Source: Oscillospiraceae bacterium
Lineage (GTDB): Bacteria > Bacillota > Clostridia > Oscillospirales > Oscillospiraceae
Assembly: GCA_017405865.1 (NCBI GenBank)
Contig: JAFQZN010000040.1
Location: 1 to 64,000 of the forward strand
DNA length: 64,000 nucleotides
Direction of reading: 5' to 3'
This document shows positions 33,437 to 41,288 of this stretch, in pieces. Every line of letters starts with the position of its first letter. The first letter of the stretch is position 1. The position numbers were made by a program, and so were the translations under genes. The notes below the pieces were generated by a model. That model worked only from the letters and a program-made list of their open reading frames with translations, was not told the DNA's origin and did no database searches.

Positions 33437-34652
33437 GAAGCCGGAGCTGCTCTCCCCGGCAGGGGATATGGAGCGGCTGAAAATGTCCGTCCTTTACGGC
33501 GCGGACGCAGTCTATCTTGCCGGGACAAGCTTCGGCATGCGCTCCTTCGCGGGAAATTTTTCCCCGGAGGAGCTGCCGGAGGCGGTGCGCTTTGCGCACG
33601 ATCACGGCGTCAAGGTTCACGTGACCGTGAACACCATGCCGCGCAATGACGAGCTTGCGGGACTACCCGCCCATTTGGAGCAGCTGGAAGCCTGCGGGGT
33701 CGATGCGCTGATCATCGCCGATCTCGGCGTGTTCCGTGCTGCGCAGAAGTATGCGCCGCACTGTGAACGCCACGTTTCTACGCAGGTCAGCGTGGCGAAC
33801 AGCGCCTGCGCAAGCGCTTGGTATGACCTCGGCGCGAAGCGCGTCGTTTTAGCGCGGGAGCTTTCGCTGGAAGAGATCGCTGCAATTCGCCTTAATACGC
33901 CGAAGGAGCTGGAGATCGAAACCTTTGCCCACGGGGCAATGTGCGTTTCCTATTCCGGCCGCTGCCTGCTGTCGAACTATATGACCGGCAGAGACAGCAA
34001 CCGCGGCGCATGCGCCCAGCCCTGCCGCTATCAGTACGCGCTGATGGAGGAGAAGCGCCCGGGAGAGTACTTTCCCGTCTTTGAGGACGAAAAGGGTACC
34101 TATATCATGAATTCGCGCGATATGTGCATGATCGACCATATTGACGATCTGATGCGCGTCGGCGTGGACTGCCTGAAGATCGAAGGGCGAGCCAAATCCG
34201 CCTACTACGCCGCGATCGTGACGGGAGCCTACCGCCACGTGATCGACGACGTCGCCTCCGGCAGGCCGATCGACCCCGTGTGGCGCGACGAGGTAGAGCG
34301 CGTTTCCCACCGCCGCTATGCAACCGGCTTCTTTTACGGCCAGCCGGGGCAGTATTATCAGAATTCGCGCTATATTCGAGACTGGCAGGCTTGCGCGATC
34401 GTCACGGACTGCGACGAAAACGGCATGGCAACTCTCTCGCTGCGCAATAAATTCGCGGCAGGGGACAGCGTGGAGCTGGTCGGGCCCGATCTGCGCCCGT
34501 TTTCTTTGACCGTGCCGACGATGCAGGATATGGACGGCAATGTGCTGACCGAGCCGCGCAATCCGCAGATGGTCTTCAAATTGCAGCTGCCGCAGCCAGT
34601 CCCGGCGTTCAGTATCCTGCGCCGCGCGGTGGAATTGAGCCCGGAAGATTAA
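33429..34652 (+). CDS. trhP: Peptidase U32-family protein, likely tRNA hydroxylation protein TrhP
   Basis: 407 residues. TIM-barrel start PELLSPAGDMERLKMSVLYGADAVY, followed by the cysteine cluster HGAMCVSYSGRCLLSNYMTGRDSNRGACAQPCRYQY (cited as a landmark across residues about 175-210) whose four Cys are expected to bind an iron-sulphur cluster. U32 proteins of this type (YegQ/YrrN/YrrO) are required for prephenate-dependent 5-hydroxyuridine formation at tRNA position 34. Following mltG reproduces the yrrL-yrrN/O order of Bacillus, which supports the call. Confidence 0.88.
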   Translation: MGKKPELLSPAGDMERLKMSVLYGADAVYLAGTSFGMRSFAGNFSPEELPEAVRFAHDHGVKVHVTVNTMPRNDELAGLPAHLEQLEACGVDALIIADLGVFRAAQKYAPHCERHVSTQVSVANSACASAWYDLGAKRVVLARELSLEEIAAIRLNTPKELEIETFAHGAMCVSYSGRCLLSNYMTGRDSNRGACAQPCRYQYALMEEKRPGEYFPVFEDEKGTYIMNSRDMCMIDHIDDLMRVGVDCLKIEGRAKSAYYAAIVTGAYRHVIDDVASGRPIDPVWRDEVERVSHRRYATGFFYGQPGQYYQNSRYIRDWQACAIVTDCDENGMATLSLRNKFAAGDSVELVGPDLRPFSLTVPTMQDMDGNVLTEPRNPQMVFKLQLPQPVPAFSILRRAVELSPED

Positions 34653-34678
34653 AATTACGGAAAATGCAAAAAAAGTAC

Positions 34679-34707
34679 TTGCAATTTCCGAAACCCTGTG
34701 CTATTAT
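34679..34707 (+). promoter_or_regulatory. Promoter of tRNA-Arg
   Basis: TTGCAA (34679-34684), 17 nt, TATTAT (34702-34707); the tRNA begins 25 nt after the -10 box. Confidence 0.78.
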
Positions 34708-34731
34708 ATTTTAGCGCGTTGAGCGCACCAT

Positions 34732-34808
34732 GCGCCGGTAGCTCAGTTGGATAGAGTGACTGGCTACGAACCAGTAGGTCGGGGGTTCGAGTCCCTTCCG
34801 GCGTACCA
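34732..34808 (+). tRNA. tRNA-Arg(ACG)
   Basis: 77 nt including an encoded CCA. Acceptor stem GCGCCGG with CCGGCGT (one G-U pair), D-arm TAGCTCAGTTGGATAGAG, anticodon stem CTGG/CCAG enclosing loop CTACGAA with anticodon ACG, and T-arm GGGGGTTCGAGTCCCTT. A34 is normally deaminated to inosine. Confidence 0.97.
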
Positions 34809-34852
34809 AAAAGGACAGCATCTTTGATGCTGTCCTTTTTGGTACGCCGGAA
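34796..34852 (+). terminator. tRNA-Arg terminator inside a 27-bp perfect palindrome
   Basis: The terminator hairpin (AAGGACAGCATC with GATGCTGTCCTT, TTTTT tail at 34836-34840) is only the inner part of a longer perfect inverted repeat: 34796-34822 mirrors 34826-34852 around TTT. The outer 13 bp on the left are the 3' end of the tRNA itself, so an inverted copy of the tRNA end follows the terminator. This exceeds what termination needs. Confidence 0.85.
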
Positions 34853-34871
34853 TAAAAGTGAGGAAAGCAAA

Positions 34872-35295
34872 ATGATCGAAGAATATAAACTGTATGGAGA
34901 TACTCTTCCGTTTCTCCCATGTCCGCACGATTGCGTGATAAAAAATGTGGAATTTGACGATACTCATCTCACCTTTATTTTTGATGATCATATCTCGCTT
35001 CACGACAGTATTCAGCATATACGTCCGCAAAGCAAATCGCTGATCATCCGTTATCACTTGATATATCCTTACTTATCGAAGTATTCGACACGTTACGCAT
35101 TTAGGGAAACGGTTCGGGAAATGGGGTTATCATCTGGTCGATAATCGCGAACTGAAAAAGTCGGAAAAACTGGAGTATCTTGGGCAAAGGATCGACTATA
35201 AATCCATCCTCATTGAGTTGTCGCGCATGGACGGCAGGAGCATCCTGATCGACGCGGAGGTCGACTCGGTTGAATATGAATGGATAGATAAATGA
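34872..35295 (+). pseudogene. Frameshifted small gene of unknown function
   Basis: Two overlapping frames together encode about 140 residues. The first starts at ATG 34872 (GAGGAAAG upstream; MIEEYKLYGDTLPFLPCPHDC...) and ends at 35144. A second frame carries on from about 35101 (LGKRFGKWGYHLVDNRELKK...) to the TGA at 35293 and has the same mixed, soluble character with LILIELSRMDG-like hydrophobic alternation, but lacks a start or ribosome-binding site. A one-base change near 35095-35110 would join them. It could be a real mutation or a sequencing error. Codon use is A/T-richer than the neighbourhood, suggesting recent acquisition. No known domain recognised. Confidence 0.6.
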
Positions 35296-35323
35296 CCGGA
35301 ACGGCATTTCGCCGCTCCGGTCA
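35293..35323. terminator. Bidirectional terminator
   Basis: TGACCGGAACGGC (35293-35305) pairs with GCCGCTCCGGTCA (35311-35323), one mismatch, between the frameshifted gene and the convergent arcC gene. The T-runs are weak. Confidence 0.6.
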
Positions 35324-35337
35324 TTGTTATATATCAA

Positions 35338-36267
35338 TTACAAATGCACCACCGTGCCGGATTCGCCCTTGACAGCTGCGCCGGCGTTCTCCAGAGAAGC
35401 GATGATGGCGGTGCCGCCTGCCTTGGCGAAGCTGATTGCCGCCTTGACCTTCGGCAGCATGGAGCCGGGCGCGAAGTGACCCTCTTCGCAGTATTTCTCT
35501 GCTTCTGCAACGGTCATCTCGGCGAGGGATTCCTGATTGGGCTTGCCCCAGTTGATGCAGACGCGGTCAACGGCGGTCAGGATAACGAGAGCGTCGGCCT
35601 TGACAAGTTCCGCGAGCTTGGCGGAGGCGAAGTCCTTGTCGATAACGGCGGGCGTGCCGTAGAGCTTGCCGTTCCTGCGCACGACAGGAATGCCGCCGCC
35701 GCCGACGGTGATGACGACGCAGCCTTCCTTGATCAGCGCGTTGACGGTGTTCTTCTCAATGACGTCGATGGGCTTCGGAGAGGGGACGACCTGACGGTAG
35801 CCGCGGCCTGCGTCCTCGACCATGGTGTAGCCCTTTTCTGCCGCGATGCGATCGGCGGTCTCTTTGTCATAGAATGCGCCGACGGGCTTCGTGGGATTCT
35901 GGAACGCGGGGTCGTTCTCGTCGACGAGCACCTGCGTGACGACAGTGGCGACTTCTTTCTGCATGCCGCGGGCGGCAAGCTCGTTGCCGATGGCGTTCTG
36001 CAGATGGTAGCCAATGTAGCCCTGACTCATGGCGCCGCACTCGGGGAAGGGCATATCGGACTTGATCGCCTTTGCCTCGGCGGCGGTCGCCATGCCGAGA
36101 TTGATCATGCCGACCTGCGGACCGTTGCCGTGCGCAATGACGACCTCGTTGCCCTGCGCGATCAGGTCGACGATGGGCTTCGCCGTCTCGGTAACGAGCT
36201 GAAGCTGTTCATAGGGGGTGTTGCCCAGAGCGTTGCCGCCCAGAGCGATAACGATTCTTTTAGACAT
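35338..36267 (-). CDS. arcC: Carbamate kinase
   Basis: 309 residues. Converts carbamoyl phosphate plus ADP to ATP, CO2 and ammonia, a fermentative energy-yielding step. Amino-acid-kinase fold with IVIALGGNALG, VIAHGNGPQVGMI, the PTKPVGAFYDKETA loop, EDAGRGYRQVVPSPKPIDVIE and VVITVGGGGIPVVR (landmarks), and AVIDKDFASAKLAELVKAD. Third gene of the minus-strand ygeY-ygeW-arcC operon, so it should receive carbamoyl phosphate from the YgeW-like transferase. A hairpin (36291-36315) without a T-run on this strand lies just upstream of its ribosome-binding site. Confidence 0.96.
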   Translation of the reverse strand: MSKRIVIALGGNALGNTPYEQLQLVTETAKPIVDLIAQGNEVVIAHGNGPQVGMINLGMATAAEAKAIKSDMPFPECGAMSQGYIGYHLQNAIGNELAARGMQKEVATVVTQVLVDENDPAFQNPTKPVGAFYDKETADRIAAEKGYTMVEDAGRGYRQVVPSPKPIDVIEKNTVNALIKEGCVVITVGGGGIPVVRRNGKLYGTPAVIDKDFASAKLAELVKADALVILTAVDRVCINWGKPNQESLAEMTVAEAEKYCEEGHFAPGSMLPKVKAAISFAKAGGTAIIASLENAGAAVKGESGTVVHL

Positions 36268-36329
36268 GTTGTTTACCTCTTATCATTTTTTGAGCGGGAG
36301 CAATGCCCCCGCTCAAATCAGTTTTGCAA

Positions 36330-37523
36330 TCAGAACATCTTGCGCTTGTTGTCCGCAGCGTCGAGTGCCATCAGCGTACCGACGGGATCCTTGACCTGAG
36401 ACATGAAGATCATCGCAGCAATGACGTAGGGCTTGTAGGAGGCCTGCTTGTAGAGGGGAACCAGATAGCGGTCGAACACGGAGTTGTCGACTTCGCCTTC
36501 CGGGCAGCTCAGACCGGTGATGTCGGCGGGCAGGCAGTGCAGGTACAGCGCCTTGCCGTCCTTCGTCAGCTTCATCATCTCTTCGCTGCAGGTCCAGTCC
36601 TTATGCTCGGCGTTCTGCGCAAGCAGACGCTTCTCGAGCTCGTCGATGCCCTTCTGGTCGCCCTTGGAGTAAAGGGCGGTACGCTCTTCCATCGCCTTGA
36701 AGGGAGCCCAGGACTTCGGATACACGATGTCGGCGTCCTTGAAGGCTTCCGCCATGCTGTTGGTCTTGCGGAACTTGGAGCCGTACTTCTCGCAGTTCTT
36801 GCGAGCGACTTCTTCGACCTCGGGGAAGACCTCGTAGCCTTCCGGATGTGCCAGCGTGACGTCCATGCCAAAGCGGGTGAACAGGCCGATGACGCCCTGC
36901 GGGACGGACAGCGGCTTGCCGTAAGACGGAGAGTATGCCCAGGTCATGGCGACCTTCTTGCCCTTCAGGTTCTCAACGCCGCCGAAGTAGTGGATGACAT
37001 GGAGCATGTCCGCCATGCACTGGGTCGGATGATCGACGTCGCACTGCAGGTTCACGAGGGTCGGGCGCTGCTCAAGGATACCGGTGCGGTAGCCGTCTTC
37101 CAGCGCGTCCATGAAGGTCTTCTGATACTCATGACCCTGATGGATGTACATGTCGTCGCGGATGCCGATGACGTCCGCCATGAAGGAGACCATGTTCGCC
37201 GTCTCGCGGACAGTCTCGCCGTGGGCGATCTGGGACTTCTTCTCGTCGAGGACCTGCTCTTCCAGACCGAGGAGGTTGCAGGCGGAGGCGAAGGAGAAGC
37301 GGGTACGGGTGGAGTTGTCGCGGAAGAGGGAAATGCCGAGACCGGAGTTGAAGATCTTCGTGGACTTGTTGCGCTCACGCAGATCACGAAGCGCGTCGGC
37401 TACGGTGAAGATGGCGTCGATCTCGTCGTCGGTCTTGTCCCAAGTCCAGTAGAAGTCGGACTTATACATGTTGTTGATGTGCAGGGTCTCAAGATGTCTT
37501 GCAAGTTCTACGGTTTTGCTCAT
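36330..37523 (-). CDS. ygeW: Knotted carbamoyltransferase, YgeW family
   Basis: 397 residues, longer than ornithine carbamoyltransferase (about 330) and equal to YgeW. Carbamoyl phosphate motif LFRDNSTRTRFSFASA, then IAHGETVRETANMVSFM, the ligand-binding CDVDHPTQCMADMLH and HCLPADITGLSCPEGEVDN. YgeW proteins have a trefoil knot and are placed in anaerobic urate/ureide degradation, where they are thought to split a ureido-amino acid with phosphate to give carbamoyl phosphate. With arcC directly downstream and ygeY upstream, the same catabolic direction is likely here. Confidence 0.93.
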   Translation of the reverse strand: MSKTVELARHLETLHINNMYKSDFYWTWDKTDDEIDAIFTVADALRDLRERNKSTKIFNSGLGISLFRDNSTRTRFSFASACNLLGLEEQVLDEKKSQIAHGETVRETANMVSFMADVIGIRDDMYIHQGHEYQKTFMDALEDGYRTGILEQRPTLVNLQCDVDHPTQCMADMLHVIHYFGGVENLKGKKVAMTWAYSPSYGKPLSVPQGVIGLFTRFGMDVTLAHPEGYEVFPEVEEVARKNCEKYGSKFRKTNSMAEAFKDADIVYPKSWAPFKAMEERTALYSKGDQKGIDELEKRLLAQNAEHKDWTCSEEMMKLTKDGKALYLHCLPADITGLSCPEGEVDNSVFDRYLVPLYKQASYKPYVIAAMIFMSQVKDPVGTLMALDAADNKRKMF

Positions 37524-37547
37524 TTGTATATCCTCCGTTATTGATAA

Positions 37548-38942
37548 TTACTTAATATCGTTGCCGGTGAGCTCCTGACGGAACGAGGTGGCAGAGCCGT
37601 CCTTGTTCTCGGGCTTGTACAGACCGGGGACAGCCGCATACAGAGCGGCGCAGACGACCAGATCCTGCTTCCAGGTGATCTCGTTGGGCGCGTGTGCCTG
37701 GGATTCCGCGCCGGGACCGAAGCCGACGCAGGGGATGCCGTAGCGACCCTGGATGGAAACGCCGTTGGTGGAGAAGGTCCACTTGTCGCACAGCGGGCGC
37801 TGACGCTTTTCCTTCGCCTGTTCGTCGGCATAGAGGCGCTTGTCGCCCCAGAGTGCGTGGTGGGCGTCGACCAGCGCCTGCACGTGCGGCGCAGTCTCCT
37901 TGTTGATCCAGGTCGGGAAGAAGCACTCCGTCTCATAGACGTGTCCGTTCCATGCCGGACGGTCGTACATGTACATGGAAACCTTGACGTCCTTGGCATA
38001 CTTCTTGCATGCGGGCAGGTCTTCGATTTCCTTCAGGCAGGACTTGTAGGTCTCGCCGGCGGTCATGCGGCGGTCGATGGAGATCGCGCAGGAGTCGGCA
38101 ACGGCGCAGCGGGAAGGAGAGGTGTAGAAGATCTGGGAGGTGGTGCAGGTGCCGCGACCGAGGAAGCGGGCGTCTTCATAATGATCGGGGTTGTACTTCG
38201 GATCAAGCATCTTGACAAGACCCTTGATCTCCTTGTCGTCCGCCGCGTCGTTCTCGTTGAGGTCGCGGACGTTCTCGATGATCTCCGCCATCTTGTGGAT
38301 CGCGTTGTCGCCGCGCTCCGGAGCGGAGCCGTGGCAGGAAACGCCGCGCACGTCCACGCGGATCTCCATTCTGCCGCGATGACCGCGATAGATGCCGCCG
38401 TCGGTCGGCTCGGTGGAGATGACGAATTCGATCTTGCTGCGGGCGTCCTCCGGCCCGTTGAAGTATTCGTTGACGATGGACTGCCAGCACATGCCGTCGC
38501 AATCTTCTTCCTGCACGGAGCCGACGACCATGATCTTGTAGCCCTCGGGGATCAGATTAAGATCCTTCATGATCTTTGCGCTGTAGGTAGCGGATGCCAT
38601 GCCGCCTTCCTGATCGGAGCCGCCGCGACCGTAGATGATCTCGTCGGTCTCGTAGCCCTTGTAGGGGTCTGCTTCCCAGTTATTGATGTTGCCGATGCCG
38701 ACGGTGTCGATGTGGGAGTCGATGGCGATGATCTTATCGCCGCTGCCCATCCAGCCGATCACGTTGCCGAGCTTGTCGATCTCGACCTTGTCATAGCCGA
38801 GCTTCTCCATCTCGGCCTTGATGCGCATAACGACGCCTTCCTCTTCGCAGCTTTCACTGGGGATCGCGATCATGTCGCGAAGGAAGCGGCTCATGTCTGC
38901 ACGATAGGACTGCGCAGCCTTTTTGATTGCTTCAAAATCCAT
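37548..38942 (-). CDS. ygeY: M20-family metallopeptidase, YgeY type
   Basis: 464 residues. M20 metal-site motifs: [13 protein letters not shown] (His and Asp), [17 protein letters not shown] with bridging Asp, [10 protein letters not shown] with the catalytic Glu-Glu pair, [15 protein letters not shown], and a C-terminal HAPNEI metal His. Members hydrolyse amide or ureido bonds; YgeY is grouped with urate/ureide degradation genes. First gene of the operon, divergent from the PLP enzyme gene. Confidence 0.93.
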   Translation of the reverse strand: MDFEAIKKAAQSYRADMSRFLRDMIAIPSESCEEEGVVMRIKAEMEKLGYDKVEIDKLGNVIGWMGSGDKIIAIDSHIDTVGIGNINNWEADPYKGYETDEIIYGRGGSDQEGGMASATYSAKIMKDLNLIPEGYKIMVVGSVQEEDCDGMCWQSIVNEYFNGPEDARSKIEFVISTEPTDGGIYRGHRGRMEIRVDVRGVSCHGSAPERGDNAIHKMAEIIENVRDLNENDAADDKEIKGLVKMLDPKYNPDHYEDARFLGRGTCTTSQIFYTSPSRCAVADSCAISIDRRMTAGETYKSCLKEIEDLPACKKYAKDVKVSMYMYDRPAWNGHVYETECFFPTWINKETAPHVQALVDAHHALWGDKRLYADEQAKEKRQRPLCDKWTFSTNGVSIQGRYGIPCVGFGPGAESQAHAPNEITWKQDLVVCAALYAAVPGLYKPENKDGSATSFRQELTGNDIK

Positions 38943-38999
38943 GAAAAAACCCTCCGTCTTTTGTTTCAGTTCATCCCGTACTCATACGGGTACATCTAT

Positions 39000-39027
39000 A
39001 TATTACCATAACAATTTCATATGTCAA
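39000..39027 (-). promoter_or_regulatory. Promoter of ygeY-ygeW-arcC
   Basis: Minus strand TTGACA (39022-39027), 16 nt, TAATAT (39000-39005). The 330-bp divergent region between ygeY and the PLP enzyme gene is otherwise A/T-rich and should hold the regulatory sites of both units. Confidence 0.75.
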
Positions 39028-39106
39028 ATAGATTTTTAAAATATTCTGACAACTTCTTAAGAGACGAATAAATTTCTCAAAGCGACGATTTTTTTAGCAA
39101 AAATGA

Positions 39107-39134
39107 TTGATTTTTTATATGATTATGCTATGAT
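39107..39134 (+). promoter_or_regulatory. Promoter of the PLP enzyme gene
   Basis: TTGATT (39107-39112), 16 nt, TATGAT (39129-39134). The transcript would have a leader of about 125 nt containing G/C-rich patches (CGCCGGTAGACAACGACCCCGGGCGGG near 39169); I see no riboswitch class I can name. Confidence 0.6.
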
Positions 39135-39268
39135 AGAATAAGAAGAAAATGGAGAGGAACGGATCTGCGCCGGTAGACAACGACCCCGGGCGGGATGCTC
39201 GTGAAATCCACTTCGTTCTACGCGACACCATTTTTAATTATTGGACATTAAAACAGGAGGAAAAAACA

Positions 39269-40744
39269 ATGATTGATCTTCGCATCAACAAGGAAGGCCT
39301 GGCGCACAACCTGCAGAAGGCCAAGGAAAACAACATCATCATCCCGACCTTTGCGCAGATGCAGAACCCCGAGCTGATCCCCGAAAAGATCAAGGCAAAG
39401 CTCACCAACGTCGGCCTGTGGGACGTCAACCCGCTGAACCTCTTCCGCATCACGTGGAAAAACGAACCGAAGGAATTCGGCGGTCTGTATCAGAAGGTTC
39501 CGAACTACATCGAGTTCCCGTCCAAGCTCACCGGCGTGCCCTGCCGCATCGTGGCGATGGCAGGCAAGTGGTTCCCGACCGGCTGCCATAAGGTCGGCGC
39601 TTCTTTCGGCTGCCTCGTTCCGCGTCTTGTGACCGGTCAGTTTGATGCGACCTATCATCATGCCGTATGGCCCTCCACCGGCAACTACTGCCGCGGCGGC
39701 GCGTTCAACTCCAAGCTGCTGGCTTGCGACTCCGTCGCGATCCTGCCCGCAGAGATGTCCAAGGAGCGTTTTGACTGGCTGAAGAGCATCGCCGGCCAGG
39801 TCATCGCTACCCCGGGCTGCGAGTCCAACGTCAAGGAAATCTTCGACAAGACCTGGGAGCTGAAGCAGGATCCGTCCATGATGATCTTCAATCAGTTCGA
39901 GGAAATGGGCAACCCCGTGTGGCATTACAACGTCACCGGCGAAGCGCTGGCGACCGTTTATGAGTCCTTGAAGCGTGACGGCGACCGTCTCTTCGGCTGC
40001 GCCTTCACCTCCGGCTCCGCAGGCACCATGTCCGCGGGCGACTATCTGAAGGATCACTATCCTACCGCAAAGGTCGCTGTCGGCGAAGCGCTGCAGTGCC
40101 CGACCATCGTGAACAATGGCTTCGGCGGCCACCGCATCGAAGGCATCGGCGACAAGCACATCCCCTGGATCCACAATGTGAAGAATACCGACATGGCGAT
40201 CGCCATTGACGATGAAGACTCTCAGCGCCTGCTCCGTCTGTTCAATAAGGAAGACGGCAAGAAGTACCTGCGCGAGGTCCTCGGTCTCGATAAGGAGCTT
40301 GTCGAAAAGCTGAGCTGGCTCGGCATCTCCGGCATCGCGAACGTCCTGTGCTGCATCAAGATGGCGAAGTACTACGAGCTGACCGAGCATGACGTCGTTA
40401 TGACCGTTCTGACTGACTCCGCCCAGATGTACGGCTCCCGTATCACCGAGCTCGACGAGATGCACGGCGAATACAACGAAAATGAAGCCGCGCTGGATCA
40501 CAACCTCCACATCCTCGGCCTCAAGACCGACAATCTGCTGGAGCTGACCTACACCGAGCGTAAGAGAGTCCACAACCTCAAGTACTACACCTGGGTCGAG
40601 CAGCAGGCGCGCGACGTGAAGGATCTAAACGCACTCTGGTACGACACCAAGGGCACATGGGACGCCGTTCACGCGCAGGCGAAGGAAATGGACGAGCTCA
40701 TCAACGAATTCAACGAGGCCACCGGCCTGCTGAAGGCGCTGTAA
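39269..40744 (+). CDS. Fold-type II PLP-dependent enzyme (cysteine synthase/ammonia-lyase-like)
   Basis: 491 residues. The PLP lysine is expected in WFPTGCHKVGASFGCL (near residue 109-113), resembling the H/S-x-K-x-G motif of the tryptophan-synthase-beta superfamily. A Gly/Ser-rich phosphate-binding stretch FTSGSAGTMSAGDYL is near residue 250. It is about 90-100 residues longer than typical cysteine synthases or YgeX-type diaminopropionate ammonia-lyase. In this neighbourhood it probably eliminates ammonia from a (di)amino acid released by YgeY/YgeW; the substrate is an inference. ATG 39269 has AGGAGG 7-8 nt upstream; a longer frame back to 39149 has none and covers the promoter leader. Confidence 0.85.
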   Translation: MIDLRINKEGLAHNLQKAKENNIIIPTFAQMQNPELIPEKIKAKLTNVGLWDVNPLNLFRITWKNEPKEFGGLYQKVPNYIEFPSKLTGVPCRIVAMAGKWFPTGCHKVGASFGCLVPRLVTGQFDATYHHAVWPSTGNYCRGGAFNSKLLACDSVAILPAEMSKERFDWLKSIAGQVIATPGCESNVKEIFDKTWELKQDPSMMIFNQFEEMGNPVWHYNVTGEALATVYESLKRDGDRLFGCAFTSGSAGTMSAGDYLKDHYPTAKVAVGEALQCPTIVNNGFGGHRIEGIGDKHIPWIHNVKNTDMAIAIDDEDSQRLLRLFNKEDGKKYLREVLGLDKELVEKLSWLGISGIANVLCCIKMAKYYELTEHDVVMTVLTDSAQMYGSRITELDEMHGEYNENEAALDHNLHILGLKTDNLLELTYTERKRVHNLKYYTWVEQQARDVKDLNALWYDTKGTWDAVHAQAKEMDELINEFNEATGLLKAL

Positions 40745-40764
40745 GAGAAAAGAAAGGGGAGGGG

Positions 40765-40932
40765 TTAATCCCCTCCCTGTTTTTCATCTGCGGAATCAAT
40801 ATATATCGACTCTGCTTTGATTTGCGCCTGCTGCAGCGCGCTGCGTGCTGATCCGAAATTCATTGCTTCGATGTCGTGCAGCGCGTCAGTGATTGCGTTG
40901 AATAGTAAATAGTACATTTTCTGGTAGTGCAT
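40765..40932 (-). CDS. Small protein of unknown function beside an Xre regulator
   Basis: 55 residues, helical, MHYQKMYYLLFNAITDAL... followed by a heptad-like SARSALQQAQIKAESIYI. It has a very strong ribosome-binding site (GGGGGGTG) 5-6 nt before the ATG and a promoter (TTTACA, 17 nt, TAAAAT) overlapping the palindromic operators shared with the divergent Xre gene. Such small partners are common next to Xre repressors in Clostridia. Function unknown; possibly a regulator-modulating peptide. Confidence 0.68.
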   Translation of the reverse strand: MHYQKMYYLLFNAITDALHDIEAMNFGSARSALQQAQIKAESIYIDSADEKQGGD

Positions 40933-40955
40933 TCGTTCACCCCCCCTGCAGAGAT

Positions 40956-41009
40956 ATTTTAGAACAAATTGGTCATATTGTAAATAGAACAATTTGTTCT
41001 TGCTATGAT
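40956..41009. promoter_or_regulatory. Divergent promoters with palindromic operators
   Basis: Minus promoter: TTTACA (40979-40984), 17 nt, TAAAAT (40956-40961). Plus promoter: extended -10 TGCTATGAT (41001-41009) without a good -35. A perfect 15-bp palindrome AGAACAATTTGTTCT is at 40986-41000, and an imperfect copy AGAACAAATTGGTCA at 40961-40975, one over each promoter. The Xre protein encoded at 41028 is the likely binder. Confidence 0.72.
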
Positions 41010-41027
41010 TTCTCTGGTGATGAAAGA

Positions 41028-41270
41028 ATGCGTTATCAAAGAATCCGCGATCTGCGGGAAGACAGCGATCTCACGCAAGCGCAGGTGGCTAATTATCTCG
41101 GGGTAGGGCAAAGGGCATACGCCTATTATGAGAGCGGTGCACGAATGCTTCCGCCGGAAATCGTATGCTCGCTTGCACAACTCTACAGCGTCAGCACGGA
41201 TTATCTGCTTGGGCTGACGGATGTAAAGAAGCCATACCCGGCAGGGAATATGACTTCACGAATCCCATAA
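41028..41270 (+). CDS. Xre-family helix-turn-helix regulator
   Basis: 80 residues. The HTH is RIRDLREDSDLTQAQVANYLGVGQRAYAYYESGARMLPPEIVCSLAQLY in overall layout (DLTQAQVANYLGV and QRAYAYYESG are helices 2 and 3), ending YSVSTDYLLGLTD as in many Cro/C1-type repressors. Probably autoregulates through the palindromes upstream. It sits between two PLP enzyme genes and could control the ureide module or only its small partner gene. Confidence 0.88.
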   Translation: MRYQRIRDLREDSDLTQAQVANYLGVGQRAYAYYESGARMLPPEIVCSLAQLYSVSTDYLLGLTDVKKPYPAGNMTSRIP

Positions 41271-41288
41271 GGTATAAAGGAGAATACT

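Noticed and set aside
36291..36315. Intergenic hairpin between ygeW and arcC as a terminator
   Set aside because: On the minus strand the stem is followed by A, not T, so it should not terminate; it may protect or divide the mRNA.
39149..39268. 40-residue N-terminal extension of the PLP enzyme
   Set aside because: No ribosome-binding site at 39149, whereas AGGAGG precedes the ATG at 39269; the extension is probably untranslated leader.
40956..41270. Prophage immunity region
   Set aside because: Xre repressor and divergent operators look phage-like, but no integrase, replication or structural phage gene is near and metabolic genes flank both sides.
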